Numbered from the stretch's first letter, positions 42,928 through 52,288 are shown. The stretch: DNA of 64,000 bases from an uncultured Lachnospiraceae bacterium (GCA_910578345.1 CAJTRA010000003.1:241431-305430), one strand, 5' to 3'. Numbers and translations: made by a program. The notes: generated by a model from the sequence alone, not told the origin.

Positions 42928-45201
42928 TTATTTCGCAGCTTCTTTCGCTTTCTGTCCGACTTTCGTGCGCAGTACATACCAGAGTGCGCCTGTCAGGCAG
43001 ATGGAGGAATACGTACCACAGATGATACCTGCGATCAGCGGCAGTGCAAATTCCCTGATCGAAGATACGCCGAACACCTCCAGCGCCGCCACCATGAAGA
43101 ACGTTGTCAAAGAAGTGAAGATACTTCTCGACAAAGTCTGGGAAATACTTCTGTTGACCAAATCCTGCAGATCATCCTTATTCCGCATTTCCTTCAGATT
43201 CTCACGGATTCGGTCGAAGATCACGATCGTCGCATTGATGGAATAACCAACGATCGTCAGCATACATGCGATAAAAGTATTCCCGACAGAAATCTTCACG
43301 ATCGCATAGAATGCCAGTACCACCAGCACGTCATGTACCAGTGCCGCAACAGCGCTGGCGCCGAAGCGGATATCCTTAAACCGGAACCAGATATACAAAA
43401 GCATGAGGATTGTCGATACAACGATGGCTTTGACTGCATCTGACTGCATCTCAGAACTGATCGTCGCACTGATCGTCTCCGCCGTAATGCTTCCGGCGTC
43501 CACACCGAAATTCGTTACCATAACGTCAGAGAACTCCTGTCTCTCTTCCACATTCAAGGTTCTCGTCTTGATGATCACCTGATTGGATCCCGCCACCTTC
43601 GTGGTCTGTACATTGCCGTCTCCTGTGATCTCCTCGATCAGAGGAACGATCTGCGCATCGATCTGCTCAATACTCATATCCTCGTTCAATGTCATCGTCG
43701 TAGACGTACCGCCCACGAAATCCAGGCTGTAATTCAGCGGCATGCCGATCTGGGACTTATTGATGCCCATAACGACAAAACCAATCAGGATCACCGCGAT
43801 CGACAGACCGAAGAAAGCTTTTCTCCTCGTCAGGAAATTAAGCGTCTTCTTCTCCTTGCCGACGCCGTATGCCTTCTCACTCTGGATGCCCAGCGCATAC
43901 AGTACATTGATCAGGAATTTCGTCACAAAGAGCGCGGTGAACATGGATAAGAGAATACCAAGCATCAAGGTAATGGAGAATCCCTTGATCGTACCACTGC
44001 CCATCAGATAAAGTACGATGGCCGCGATAAAGGTCGTGATATTGCCGTCCAGGATCGCAGACAATGCCTTATTAAAACCGATCTTGATCGAAGACTGTAC
44101 CGTCTTACCGGTAGCCAGTTCCTCTCTGATTCGTGCGAAAATAATCACGTTAGCATCCACTGCCATACCAACGGACAGAATGATACCCGCAATACCCGGC
44201 AGCGTCAGAGTCGCCTCAAAAGCGTACAGCAGAATGACCATCAATTCCGTATAAAGGCACAGCGCCAGAGAAGCTGCCAGACCTGACACATAGTAGACAG
44301 CGATCATAAATACAACCACCAGTGCAAATCCAACGCCTGCCGCGATCAGACTTGTATGGATCGCCTCGGATCCTAACTGCGCGCCTACAACATTAGAACG
44401 AAGCTCTTCCAGTTCCAGTTTCAGGCCGCCGATCCTGATCGTAGAAGCTAACTGCTCTGCTTCCGCCGCCGAGCGCTGTCCTGTGATAACTGCATTGCCG
44501 TCTGTGATCACAGCCTCCACGCCAGGTGCGCTGACGATCCCGTCATCATAATAGATCGCAATCGTCTCGCCATTCTCATAAGCTTTCCTTGTAACTTCCT
44601 CAAAAGCTTTCTTTCCTGTCTCATCGAGAGATAATGCTACCACATTCTGGGAATTTCCCATGGAATCCTGCTGCGTTCTCGCCTGCGCACTGGCCACTTC
44701 TGTACCGGTCAGAACGATGGAACCGTCTTCTAACATTTCATCTATTGTCTTATTCAATAAATACTGCGGCGCCAGATTTCCTTCCGCGTCCACGCCGTAT
44801 GTCAGGGTATAGTTCAGGTTTCCATCCTTGTCTGTCTCTGAAATAAAGTACAGACTTCCTGGCTTACCCAGTTCTTCCAGGATCGCATTGGCATCTGAAA
44901 CGCCGGGAATCTCAATATTAATCCTGTCAGACCCTTCCTGATAGACCTGCGCCTCTGTGCTGTAATTCTGCACACGCTGCTGCAGCTTATAGATCGTATC
45001 ATTCATGTCCTCGGCATCAGGATCCTCATCCCCCATTACCTGATAGGTAATACTGACACCACCTGCCAGATCCAAACCAAGCTTGATGCTTGATGCCGAA
45101 CCGGACTTGTCCGAACCGACACCGAAAACCGCCGTATAACCGAGCAGTCCGAGTATCAGGACAAAGGCGATCAGGCTGACCACTGCTCTGCTTTTTTTCA
45201 T
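42928..45201 (-). CDS. secDF: Fused SecD-SecF protein-export subunit
   Basis: The 757-residue protein fuses the two RND-type subunits that use the proton gradient to complete Sec-dependent export. The SecD half (1-445) has an N-terminal helix with DLAGGVSITYQV, the periplasmic P1 domain and five helices with AVDANVIIFARIREEL. The SecF half (455-757) repeats the pattern with LDFVGGTSTTMTLNEDMS and INATIVIFDRIRENL. Fusions are common in Firmicutes. The start overlaps the stop of the radical-SAM gene scfB (ATGA), so the two are translated together. Confidence 0.95.
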   Translation of the reverse strand: MKKSRAVVSLIAFVLILGLLGYTAVFGVGSDKSGSASSIKLGLDLAGGVSITYQVMGDEDPDAEDMNDTIYKLQQRVQNYSTEAQVYQEGSDRINIEIPGVSDANAILEELGKPGSLYFISETDKDGNLNYTLTYGVDAEGNLAPQYLLNKTIDEMLEDGSIVLTGTEVASAQARTQQDSMGNSQNVVALSLDETGKKAFEEVTRKAYENGETIAIYYDDGIVSAPGVEAVITDGNAVITGQRSAAEAEQLASTIRIGGLKLELEELRSNVVGAQLGSEAIHTSLIAAGVGFALVVVFMIAVYYVSGLAASLALCLYTELMVILLYAFEATLTLPGIAGIILSVGMAVDANVIIFARIREELATGKTVQSSIKIGFNKALSAILDGNITTFIAAIVLYLMGSGTIKGFSITLMLGILLSMFTALFVTKFLINVLYALGIQSEKAYGVGKEKKTLNFLTRRKAFFGLSIAVILIGFVVMGINKSQIGMPLNYSLDFVGGTSTTMTLNEDMSIEQIDAQIVPLIEEITGDGNVQTTKVAGSNQVIIKTRTLNVEERQEFSDVMVTNFGVDAGSITAETISATISSEMQSDAVKAIVVSTILMLLYIWFRFKDIRFGASAVAALVHDVLVVLAFYAIVKISVGNTFIACMLTIVGYSINATIVIFDRIRENLKEMRNKDDLQDLVNRSISQTLSRSIFTSLTTFFMVAALEVFGVSSIREFALPLIAGIICGTYSSICLTGALWYVLRTKVGQKAKEAAK

Positions 45202-46604
45202 AATGCTTTCTCCTTTTCTTCATCGGCAAGCGCCGCTTTTATCATAATTGCGCATTCCACGCGTTTCCTCTGCAGTTCGCAGCCAAGGTCATAAGTACCG
45301 TCTATGCCGCCGCTGAAATTATATGCATTGGCAGCGCATCCTCCGCTGCAGTAGAATTTCGCAAAACAATCCCTGCATTTTTCTTTGGCGTAAACATTAC
45401 ATGCCTTGAACTGGTCACGGATATCCTTACGGATGATCCCTTCCTCCACATTCCCCATCAGAAATTCTTCCTGTCCCACAAACTGATGACAAGGATAGAA
45501 ATCCCCCCAGGGCGTCACTGCAAGGTACTCTGTGCCGGATCCACAGCCTGACAGCCGCTTCGCCACACAGGGCCCACCTTCTAAATCTATCATAAAATGG
45601 AAGAAATTGAAACCTTTTCCTTCTTTTTTCCTGCGGATAAATTCCAGCGCCAGCTTATCATACTCGGCAAGGATCGCCGGAACATCCTCCTCACGGAGCG
45701 CATAGTCCTCTGTGTCCGCCGCGACTACCGGCTCCACAGAGATCTGTTCGAACCCTTCGTCTGCCAGGTGCAGGACGTCCTGCGCAAAATCCAGATTATT
45801 CCTGGTGAAGGTGCCCCTCACATAATAGTTCATCTGCCCTCTGCTCCTAGCTACCTTCTTATATTTCGGAACGACTTCGTCATAACTGCCCTGACCGCCT
45901 CTGTGAGGCCGCATCAGATCATGGATTTCCTTACGGCCGTCGATGCTTAACACTACATTGGCCATCTGCCTGTTGACGAATTCCAACACCTCATCGTCCA
46001 GCAGAACCCCGTTCGTCGTCAGCGTAAAGCGGAACTTCTTATGATGCACATCCTCCAGGCTTCTGCCATAGGCGACCAGATCCTTCACCACCTGCCAGTT
46101 CATGAGCGGTTCCCCGCCGAAGAAATCCACCTCTAAATTCACCCGGTTCCCGGAATTTGCCACGAGAAAATCCAACGCTTTCCTGCCGACTTCATAACTC
46201 ATAAGCGCTCTTCTGCCATGATACTCCCCTTCCTCGGCAAAACAATACTTACAGGCAAGATTACAGTCATGCGCGATATGCAGGCACAAAGCCTTCACCA
46301 CAGTCTCTCTGTTCTGGAACGCACCGATATAATTCTCATAGATATCTTCTGTAAAAAGCATGCCCGCTTCTTTCAATTCCAGAAGTTCCCCGACCACTTC
46401 CTGCAGATCTGCGCTGTCTTCCTCTTCTGACAGTCTTTCTGCCACATATGCCGTCAGCGCTTCCACCGTCGTAAGACGCTGCGCAAGCGCTTCCTCCACC
46501 AAAGGTATCACCCGATATGTCAGCCCGTCCACCACATGAACGCTGCCGCTGTTGACATCCAGCACGATCTGATACCCGTTACTCACATATTGGTGTATCA
46601 ACAT
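45198..46604 (-). CDS. scfB: SCIFF-peptide radical SAM maturase
   Basis: This 468-residue radical-SAM/SPASM enzyme makes thioether crosslinks in the six-cysteine SCIFF peptide. The N-terminal region LIHQYVSNGYQIVLDVNSGS is the peptide-recognition (RRE-like) part. CNLACKYCFAEEG is the SAM cluster motif and FFGGEPLMNW the Gly-Gly-Glu turn. The SPASM region has CGSGTEY, YPCHQFVG, CRDCFAKFYCSGGC and the final Cys in VECAIMI. I chose ATG 46602-46604, matching the family N-terminus; a GTG two codons earlier is an alternative. Its substrate scfA lies 257 bases upstream on the same strand. Confidence 0.94.
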   Translation of the reverse strand: MLIHQYVSNGYQIVLDVNSGSVHVVDGLTYRVIPLVEEALAQRLTTVEALTAYVAERLSEEEDSADLQEVVGELLELKEAGMLFTEDIYENYIGAFQNRETVVKALCLHIAHDCNLACKYCFAEEGEYHGRRALMSYEVGRKALDFLVANSGNRVNLEVDFFGGEPLMNWQVVKDLVAYGRSLEDVHHKKFRFTLTTNGVLLDDEVLEFVNRQMANVVLSIDGRKEIHDLMRPHRGGQGSYDEVVPKYKKVARSRGQMNYYVRGTFTRNNLDFAQDVLHLADEGFEQISVEPVVAADTEDYALREEDVPAILAEYDKLALEFIRRKKEGKGFNFFHFMIDLEGGPCVAKRLSGCGSGTEYLAVTPWGDFYPCHQFVGQEEFLMGNVEEGIIRKDIRDQFKACNVYAKEKCRDCFAKFYCSGGCAANAYNFSGGIDGTYDLGCELQRKRVECAIMIKAALADEEKEKAL

Positions 46605-46758
46605 TAACACCTATCCCTTTCCCACTTCCTCCGGATCCGCCTCCGCCGTATCTCTCCCATGCAGGCGCGTCCCGGATTGCTGTTCTTTCTCTTTCTATCT
46701 CCGTTTTATCCGCAGCGCCATCTTGTCATGGGCTGGCTGGCATTCCGCACTACGCATA

Positions 46759-46787
46759 ATAAGCAGCGACACTGGATCGCTGCTTAT
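46759..46787. repeat. Perfect 11-bp hairpin between scfA and scfB
   Basis: ATAAGCAGCGA (46759-46769) and TCGCTGCTTAT (46777-46787) are perfect inverted copies around seven bases, without a T run on either side. It sits in the 257-bp gap after the precursor gene. It could stabilise the scfA message or cut down read-through into scfB. Confidence 0.6.
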
Positions 46788-46860
46788 ATCTTCCACTTTC
46801 TCGCCAAACATCAATGCCATCGTTAATGACTTATTGCCATGTCCGGTAAAAGCAGTTACT

Positions 46861-47004
46861 TTATCTTGCTTTCTCGCAACTCTGATTTCCTACTGTGCAG
46901 GATGTCTTACAAGCGGACTGGCAGGATGTCTGGCACTCACCGCAGCCGCCCTTCTTCATGGATTCTTTGAGATCTCTTGTTGTTAAAGTCTTAATATGTT
47001 TCAT
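46861..47004 (-). CDS. scfA: SCIFF ribosomally made peptide precursor
   Basis: This 47-residue precursor, MKHIKTLTTRDLKESMKKGG followed by CGECQTSCQSACKTSCTVGN and QSCEKAR, contains six cysteines, the defining feature of the SCIFF family (six Cys in forty-five). The leader MKHIKTLT is typical. The maturase scfB joins Cys to nearby residues by thioether bonds. The natural role of the product is unknown. AAGGAGG stands nine bases before ATG 47002-47004 and an extended -10 lies about 100 bases upstream. The family is near universal in Clostridia. Confidence 0.95.
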   Translation of the reverse strand: MKHIKTLTTRDLKESMKKGGCGECQTSCQSACKTSCTVGNQSCEKAR

Positions 47005-47099
47005 CTGTCATTTCCTCCTTACGTATCATTCCGATACGGATGCCCCGTGTTTGTTCACAGCTCTTGCTGCCAGTGACGGCGCTTCCCATAACTTTATGT

Positions 47100-47108
47100 A
47101 GTATAGCA
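47100..47108 (-). promoter_or_regulatory. Extended -10 promoter of scfA
   Basis: On the minus strand TGCTATACT (47100-47108) is an extended -10. No good -35 is seen, as usual for this type. The start would be about 90 bases before the scfA ATG. Confidence 0.5.
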
Positions 47109-47146
47109 TAGTTTTTACCATCGGAAAAGTATTTTTTCAAAATTTT

Positions 47147-47521
47147 TCAACTGATCATACCGCCCAGCATACCACTGCCTGCGCACAGGAAAAAAACGGT
47201 CAGCATATTTCCCGCCACATCCTCTATTCCTCTGTTAACGATCAGTGATACGACCACCAGGATCACGTAATATGTGATTCCCATTGCCAGCCCCCACAAA
47301 TACTTCCTTCTGCCCGCCCGCTTTCCAGACAGCATTCCGGCCAGAAAAGTGACTGCGATATAAATACCGATAATGCATATGGATACTACCTTCTCCGACA
47401 GGCCGAACCTGTAAAGCATAAACGCCAGCAGAAGCAGGAGCCCAGCCGTCAGGATGTACGCCGCCAGCATGCATTTCGTCACAAAAAGCGCTTTCTGTGT
47501 ATAGATTTCTTTCTTCCCCAT
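47147..47521 (-). CDS. TIGR04086 family membrane protein
   Basis: The 124-residue protein has four membrane helices: ALFVTKCMLAAYILTAGLLL, VVSICIIGIYIAVTFLAGML, LWGLAMGITYYVILVVVSLI and a final Gly-rich helix. It matches the small TIGR04086 family, which in Clostridia is found beside SCIFF or secDF/yajC genes. Function is unknown, and a link to export or to SCIFF is suggested only by position. GGAGGGA precedes the ATG. It is upstream of scfA on the same strand but probably a separate transcript. Confidence 0.85.
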   Translation of the reverse strand: MGKKEIYTQKALFVTKCMLAAYILTAGLLLLLAFMLYRFGLSEKVVSICIIGIYIAVTFLAGMLSGKRAGRRKYLWGLAMGITYYVILVVVSLIVNRGIEDVAGNMLTVFFLCAGSGMLGGMIS

Positions 47522-47534
47522 ATTCCCTCCATTC

Positions 47535-47553
47535 TTGAGACAGACTGTCTCAA
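47535..47553. promoter_or_regulatory. Palindromic operator candidate upstream of the TIGR04086 gene
   Basis: TTGAGACAG-A-CTGTCTCAA (47535-47553) is a perfect palindrome with nine-base arms, 14 bases before the ATG of the TIGR04086 gene. It could be a dimeric regulator site or a leader hairpin. The remaining 270 bases up to the CorC gene hold no gene I can support. Confidence 0.5.
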
Positions 47554-47824
47554 ACTGATCCCGATATTAATATATATGCCGCAGTCTGCACTGCATACCA
47601 GGTTTTCTGATTTTACAGTCGAAATATGCAAAGACTGCGGACAGGTATCCATTTCTCCAGAGAGAAATCCGCCCCGTGTCGAAGGAGCATTTTGTGTGTA
47701 TTGTCTACTTGACATAAGATTGAATTTCATAGTACACTTACCTCAGCAATTCCATATTGCCAAATGATGGCTTTCCGGCCATTCATTTTAATTCTATTAC
47801 ATAATATAAGGAGTGAACATTTCA

Positions 47825-49117
47825 TTGGATACCACAGGTGTCATACAAATCGTATCATTATTGATTCTGGTGCTGTTGTCAGCATTTTTTTCTTCTGCCG
47901 AAACATCATTTTCGACAGTCAACCGGGTACGCCTCCGTACACTAGCCAGCGAAGACCATAAAGGAGCGATCAGAGTCCTTGGCATATTGGATCAATATGG
48001 CAAAATGCTCAGCGCAGTGTTGATCGGCAATAACATTGTCAATCTGTCCGCTTCTTCTGTTGCGACGACCTTTGCCATCAGGACATGGGGCAGCCATGCA
48101 GTCGGTATCATGACCGGCGCGCTTACTTTCATTATCTTAATGTTCGGAGAGATCGTACCCAAGACCTGGGCCATGCAGAATGCGGAACAGATCACACTGC
48201 TCTACAGCGGCATCATCCGTATGTTGATGACGGTATTAACGCCCGTCATCTTCGTGATCGATCAGATCTCCAATTGGATCCTGCGCCTGATGCATATTAG
48301 TTCTGACGGCAATAATTTCAGCATCACAGAGAAAGAACTGAAAACCTATGTCGATGTAAGCCATGAGGGCGGCGTGATCGAGACAGAAGAACGGGAACTG
48401 ATCTACAATGTGTTCGATTTCGGGGACACCGTAGCCAAAGACATCATGATTCCCAGAATCCAGATGACCACCGTGCCGATCGACGCTACCTATCAGGAAC
48501 TGCTCTCCACCTTCCAGGCATCCATGTTTACCAGGATTCCCGTCTATGAAGGTGATCCGGACCATATCGTAGGTGTTGTCAATATCAAGGATTTTATTCT
48601 GGTGAAAGATACGGAGAAATTCCAGATCAAGAAAATCTTACGGGACGCTTACTATACTTATGAATTCAAGAGCGTATCGGATCTGCTGATGGAGATACGT
48701 GAGAAATCGCTCAGCATCGCTTTCGTCTTGAGCGAGTACGGCACCACGGTAGGAATGATCACCATGGAAGATATGATCGAAGAATTAGTCGGAGAGATCC
48801 GCGATGAGTACGATGCGGATGAAGAAGAACTGATCAAACAGCTTGCAGACGACCAGTACCTGGTGGAAGGCAGCATGAAGATTCACGATATCAATGACGC
48901 CCTCAACATCGAGCTGGATTCTGAAGACTATGATTCCGTCGGCGGCCTGATCATCGAGAAACTGGAACGCCTGCCCCAGGATCAGGAAACCATTACCTTA
49001 GACAACGGCATCACACTGCGGGCAGACGGCATAGAAGAAAACCGGATTTTAAAAGTTCTGATCACTCTGCCTGATTTAGACAGCGAAGATACCCCGGAAG
49101 ATCCTGAGGCATCCTGA
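47825..49117 (+). CDS. CNNM/CorC (hemolysin C) family membrane protein with CBS domains
   Basis: The protein has about 430 residues. The N-terminal CNNM membrane domain (residues 1-190) shows SAFFSSAETSFSTVNRVRLR. A CBS pair (about 205-330) follows with DIMIPRIQMTTVPID and SEYGTTVGMITMEDMIEELV. A C-terminal CorC_HlyC domain closes the protein. Members act in magnesium or other divalent-cation transport; the hemolysin name is historical. I start at TTG 47825, aligned with the family N-terminus and 11 bases after AAGGAG. A GTG at 47813 overlaps the ribosome site. The end overlaps the convergent HAD gene by 56 bases. Confidence 0.9.
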   Translation: MDTTGVIQIVSLLILVLLSAFFSSAETSFSTVNRVRLRTLASEDHKGAIRVLGILDQYGKMLSAVLIGNNIVNLSASSVATTFAIRTWGSHAVGIMTGALTFIILMFGEIVPKTWAMQNAEQITLLYSGIIRMLMTVLTPVIFVIDQISNWILRLMHISSDGNNFSITEKELKTYVDVSHEGGVIETEERELIYNVFDFGDTVAKDIMIPRIQMTTVPIDATYQELLSTFQASMFTRIPVYEGDPDHIVGVVNIKDFILVKDTEKFQIKKILRDAYYTYEFKSVSDLLMEIREKSLSIAFVLSEYGTTVGMITMEDMIEELVGEIRDEYDADEEELIKQLADDQYLVEGSMKIHDINDALNIELDSEDYDSVGGLIIEKLERLPQDQETITLDNGITLRADGIEENRILKVLITLPDLDSEDTPEDPEAS

Positions 49118-49730
49118 TCCTGTGAGCTTTAACCGCTCCGGCCTGGTTAAGCTCCTCTTCTGTCCGAAATCCCCACAGGACACTGATACAGGGCATCGGC
49201 ACATTGGCGGCAGTCTGAAGGTCCACCTCGGAGTCTCCTACATAAACTGCATGAGAAAGATCTGCTGAAAGTTCCCCCAGCGCCTGATAGACCATATCGG
49301 GCGCTGGTTTTTTCTTCGTCCCAGGATGCTCCCCCACGGCCGCCTGCACATAGTTCTTGAAATATTTATGGAAAAGCTGCTTGACTGCTCCATCCGGTTT
49401 ATTGGACACGATCGCCATACGATATCCTGCCTGTTTTAACGCTGCTAACATTTCCATCACTCCCTCATAAGGCCCTGTCTTCTCCTCACAATGAATCTGA
49501 TAGTGCTGCCGAAAACAGCTCAGAATCTCCTGATAAGCAGGATTGTCCACTCCCTGCGGTATGGCGCGCTCGATCAGTTTCGCCGCTCCATTTCCCACAT
49601 AAGTCCTGATCTCCTCGATCGTGTGCTCCGGCAGACAATACTGCCGCATCGCATGATTGACGCTGTCCGTCAGATCCTCCAATGTATTCAGCAACGTTCC
49701 ATCCAGGTCAAAAACAATCGTATCTATCAC
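49062..49730 (-). CDS. HAD-family phosphatase, phosphoglycolate-phosphatase-like
   Basis: The 222-residue HAD hydrolase has motif I DLDGTLLNT (Asp8, Asp10), motif II IVSNKPDGA, a Lys in KKKPAPDMVYQAL, and motif III YVGDSEVDLQTAANVPM. The cap domain is the helical C1 type seen in Gph and PGP-like enzymes. The substrate may be phosphoglycolate or another small phosphoester. The gene converges with the CorC gene and their coding ends overlap by 56 bases, so one constrains the other. No other gene shares its transcript clearly. Confidence 0.9.
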   Translation of the reverse strand: MIDTIVFDLDGTLLNTLEDLTDSVNHAMRQYCLPEHTIEEIRTYVGNGAAKLIERAIPQGVDNPAYQEILSCFRQHYQIHCEEKTGPYEGVMEMLAALKQAGYRMAIVSNKPDGAVKQLFHKYFKNYVQAAVGEHPGTKKKPAPDMVYQALGELSADLSHAVYVGDSEVDLQTAANVPMPCISVLWGFRTEEELNQAGAVKAHRIRMPQDLPGYLRCLNQAE

Positions 49731-49780
49731 GAAACAACGTCCTCCTTATCCCTTCTTTTCGCCACGCACGCTTTTCTCAC

Positions 49781-50722
49781 CTACACCGCCGCTCCGGCCA
49801 GATGCATCACCGCCTCAATCTCCGCTCCATTGTCCGGCGCCTGCTCTACCAGTTCATGTCTGCCATCCGGCATAATCTGGCCGATTTGATTTCCTTCTTC
49901 CGTTCTCTCAAAAGTATAGTAGCGCACTTCTTCCGTGTCCCGCAGCCACACCGCATACACACGGTAACACATGCCCTTTTTCTTCGCCTTTTCTACCGGC
50001 AGATCAACTCTGATCATCTGCAGATTGTCCGTCAGGTTCAACGTCATCATCGAGAAATCATCCGGCGACACCGTCACGGCGTCCTTCTTTCCCTCCGGGT
50101 ACATTTCCCGGTAAAACTGCATCATGAGTTCCCCTTCTTCCTTCTGCAGGCTCTGAAACCCTTCCTCCTTATGCGCAAACAAATACTTTGGCAGAAGATG
50201 CATCGCAACTCTGTTATGCACAAGCTCTTCAAACTGTTTCTCCGTCATCTTGACCGTCTTCGTCTGCTGCATCGCCTGCATGCGCTTCTGCGCAACCTCT
50301 AAGATTCCCTTCGGGAGCACTACATTGTGCGTGAACGGATTCAGAACGATCGACTCAACCTTCTCCTGGTTTCCCATAACCATCGCCACGCAGGAGAAGA
50401 AAGGCATGGCAAGCACCGCCGGGCTCTTCTTATCCTTAGGGATCTGCGGCATAGAGGTAAAAATCGGAAAGACCTGTCCGCCGTCCTCCTTACGCAGAAG
50501 ACAGGGCATGATCTTCGCATCCTTAGGCAGTTTGACCTGTCCCCCCTGCCGTACCTGTCTTTGTGCCTCCTGATCCAATCCCTGCGGCGCAAGCGTAGGC
50601 ACCAGCACTACCGCCCTCTCCAGAAGCTCCATAAGACTGGCATACTTCTCTTTCTGCCTGTCCTTCACGAATTCTGCCGCCGCCTCTTCCAGCTTTGTAT
50701 TATCTAATTTATTCTCTGCCAT
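49781..50722 (-). CDS. SseB-family domain protein
   Basis: The protein has about 313 residues and starts at ATG 50720-50722 (MAENKLDNTKLEEAAAEFVK), with GGAGAG ahead. The N-terminal half shows the SseB pattern: SLMELLERAVVLVPTLA, FPIFTSMPQIPKDKKSPAVL and SIVLNPFTHNVVLPKGIL. The C-terminal half (about 180-310) resembles the companion SseB C-terminal domain, with LPEKAKKKG-like basic turns. SseB proteins have no well-defined biochemical role. It is monocistronic, 50 bases from the HAD gene. Confidence 0.8.
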   Translation of the reverse strand: MAENKLDNTKLEEAAAEFVKDRQKEKYASLMELLERAVVLVPTLAPQGLDQEAQRQVRQGGQVKLPKDAKIMPCLLRKEDGGQVFPIFTSMPQIPKDKKSPAVLAMPFFSCVAMVMGNQEKVESIVLNPFTHNVVLPKGILEVAQKRMQAMQQTKTVKMTEKQFEELVHNRVAMHLLPKYLFAHKEEGFQSLQKEEGELMMQFYREMYPEGKKDAVTVSPDDFSMMTLNLTDNLQMIRVDLPVEKAKKKGMCYRVYAVWLRDTEEVRYYTFERTEEGNQIGQIMPDGRHELVEQAPDNGAEIEAVMHLAGAAV

Positions 50723-50888
50723 ATCAATTCTCTCCATTTCTGCTACTGTCTTCTCTCATGCTCCTGCCCTGAACATCCCCTTTCCTGCCTGTAGCCAGCA
50801 TCAGGATCTTCTTAGGCGCCTTGTCAGAACAGAAGCTTATCGGGACAAGACCAGTATAACAAATTATATCTGCCCTGCCAATCAGAAA

Positions 50889-51893
50889 TCAGGAACCGCT
50901 TTTTCCATTAGCTCCCTCAGGAAGCTGTGCGAACACGATCGCCATCACCATCATAAGACAGCCAAACAGCTCTCTGCGGCTCATCGCCTGTCCTAACAGC
51001 AGGAATCCTGCCACCACTGCCACCACCGACTCCAGGCTTAAGATCAGCGACGCCACCGTAGGATTCATGTCCTTCTGTCCTACAATCTGTAAAGTATAGG
51101 CCACCCCGCAGGACATGATGCCGCCATAACAGATTGGCAGCCAGGAAGCGAGAATATTCTGCAGATTGGGGGATTCCAGAAGGAAACTGCAGAGCATTGA
51201 CAGAATGCCGCAGACCCAGAACTGGATACAGGACATCTTAACGCCGTCTACTTTCTGGGAAAAATGATCAATCACCAAAATATGCAGGGAAAAAATGAAC
51301 GCACAGACTAACACCAGGGCATCTCCCTTTTCCAGACGGAAGCTGTCCTTCATACAAAGCAGATACAAGCCGGCTATCCCAAACAGCACACCGATCCAGA
51401 CCTGAAGACCTGCTCTCTTATGAACAAACAATCCAAGGATCGGCACGATCAATATGTACATTGCCGTGATAAATCCTGCCTTGCCGACAGTCGTATACTG
51501 GATGCCAAACTGCTGAAAATTGCTGGCGGCAAATAAAATAATGCCGCAGCACAGGCCTCCGATCAAAAGCTGTCTGTTATCTCCAGCATGCTTTCCCTGA
51601 GAAGCTATTTCAGATTCGTCCTCCCTGCGTCCTGAACTGCCGTCTGTCTGCCGGACGCCCTGCATCCGATTCAGAAATGCAATACAGGGCAGAAGCACCA
51701 GACCACCCAGCACAGAACGGATGCCATTATAGGTAAAAGGACCCAGGTATTCCATTCCCGCGCTCTGCGCTACAAATGCCACGCCCCAGATCACCGCCGT
51801 AAGAAACAGCAGGAGTGATTGTCTTATCGTATGTCTCATCATTTTATGACCACGCTTTCCCGCGGCAATCCTGCCGCCTTTTTGTTCATTCAA
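50889..51893 (-). CDS. EamA/DMT-family transporter
   Basis: The 334-residue protein has ten membrane helices in two EamA repeats. The first opens SLLLFLTAVIWGVAFVAQSA and continues TYNGIRSVLGGLVLLP. The second ends in VASLILSLESVVAVVAGFLL and GQAMSRRELFGCLMMVMAIV. A hydrophilic insert at about 80-110 (GRREDESEIASQGKHAGD) is unusual. Members export metabolites such as amino acids; the substrate is unknown. The start MNEQKGGRIAAGKRGHK may be replaced by ATG 17 codons later. The gene stands alone. Confidence 0.88.
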   Translation of the reverse strand: MNEQKGGRIAAGKRGHKMMRHTIRQSLLLFLTAVIWGVAFVAQSAGMEYLGPFTYNGIRSVLGGLVLLPCIAFLNRMQGVRQTDGSSGRREDESEIASQGKHAGDNRQLLIGGLCCGIILFAASNFQQFGIQYTTVGKAGFITAMYILIVPILGLFVHKRAGLQVWIGVLFGIAGLYLLCMKDSFRLEKGDALVLVCAFIFSLHILVIDHFSQKVDGVKMSCIQFWVCGILSMLCSFLLESPNLQNILASWLPICYGGIMSCGVAYTLQIVGQKDMNPTVASLILSLESVVAVVAGFLLLGQAMSRRELFGCLMMVMAIVFAQLPEGANGKSGS

Positions 51894-51986
51894 AAAGTTA
51901 CCCTCAGGAAACCGGAACTTCTTCGTTCTCCTTACAGGTAACTCTCTTCACACTTCCCGTCATGCCGCCCAGAGCGGCATAAACTT

Positions 51987-52229
51987 TTATCGATTCAGTG
52001 ACATATTCTTAAGCTGTTCGATCATATCCATATCGTCGGCTGTGATCTTCAGGTTCGAATCAAAATTCTCTCCCTGCGCCGTAGTCACCTTGATCTCGAT
52101 AATGCTGCCTTCCTTGATCCCATTCTGCACAACCGCCGAAAGGAATTTCGGGAATTTGGGGTGATTCTTCTGAAAACGGTTCCACAGATTCATCATCTGA
52201 AAAAGCGCCGCCGGATTCTGTAGGTTCAT
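51987..52229 (-). CDS. Small conserved hypothetical protein
   Basis: The 80-residue cytoplasmic protein begins MNLQNPAALFQMMNLWNRFQ and then HPKFPKFLSAVVQNGIKEGS. A Met/Leu-rich helical front is followed by a beta-rich back half, VTTAQGENFDSNLKITADD. No family function is recognised. The gene has AGGAGAAAG before the ATG and lies 60 bases downstream of hisS on the same strand. Its size and position suggest a small regulatory or membrane-associated factor, but this is open. Confidence 0.7.
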   Translation of the reverse strand: MNLQNPAALFQMMNLWNRFQKNHPKFPKFLSAVVQNGIKEGSIIEIKVTTAQGENFDSNLKITADDMDMIEQLKNMSLNR

Positions 52230-52288
52230 CTTGCTTTCTCCTCTCGTTCCTCTTATTCATGCAGTCTTCCATAACAGACTTTGTCAGA

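Noticed and set aside
47576..47767. A 63-codon plus-strand frame with CKDCG and CVYC that recalls a zinc ribbon
   Set aside because: No ribosome site, no recognisable full domain and no clear family; left uncalled.
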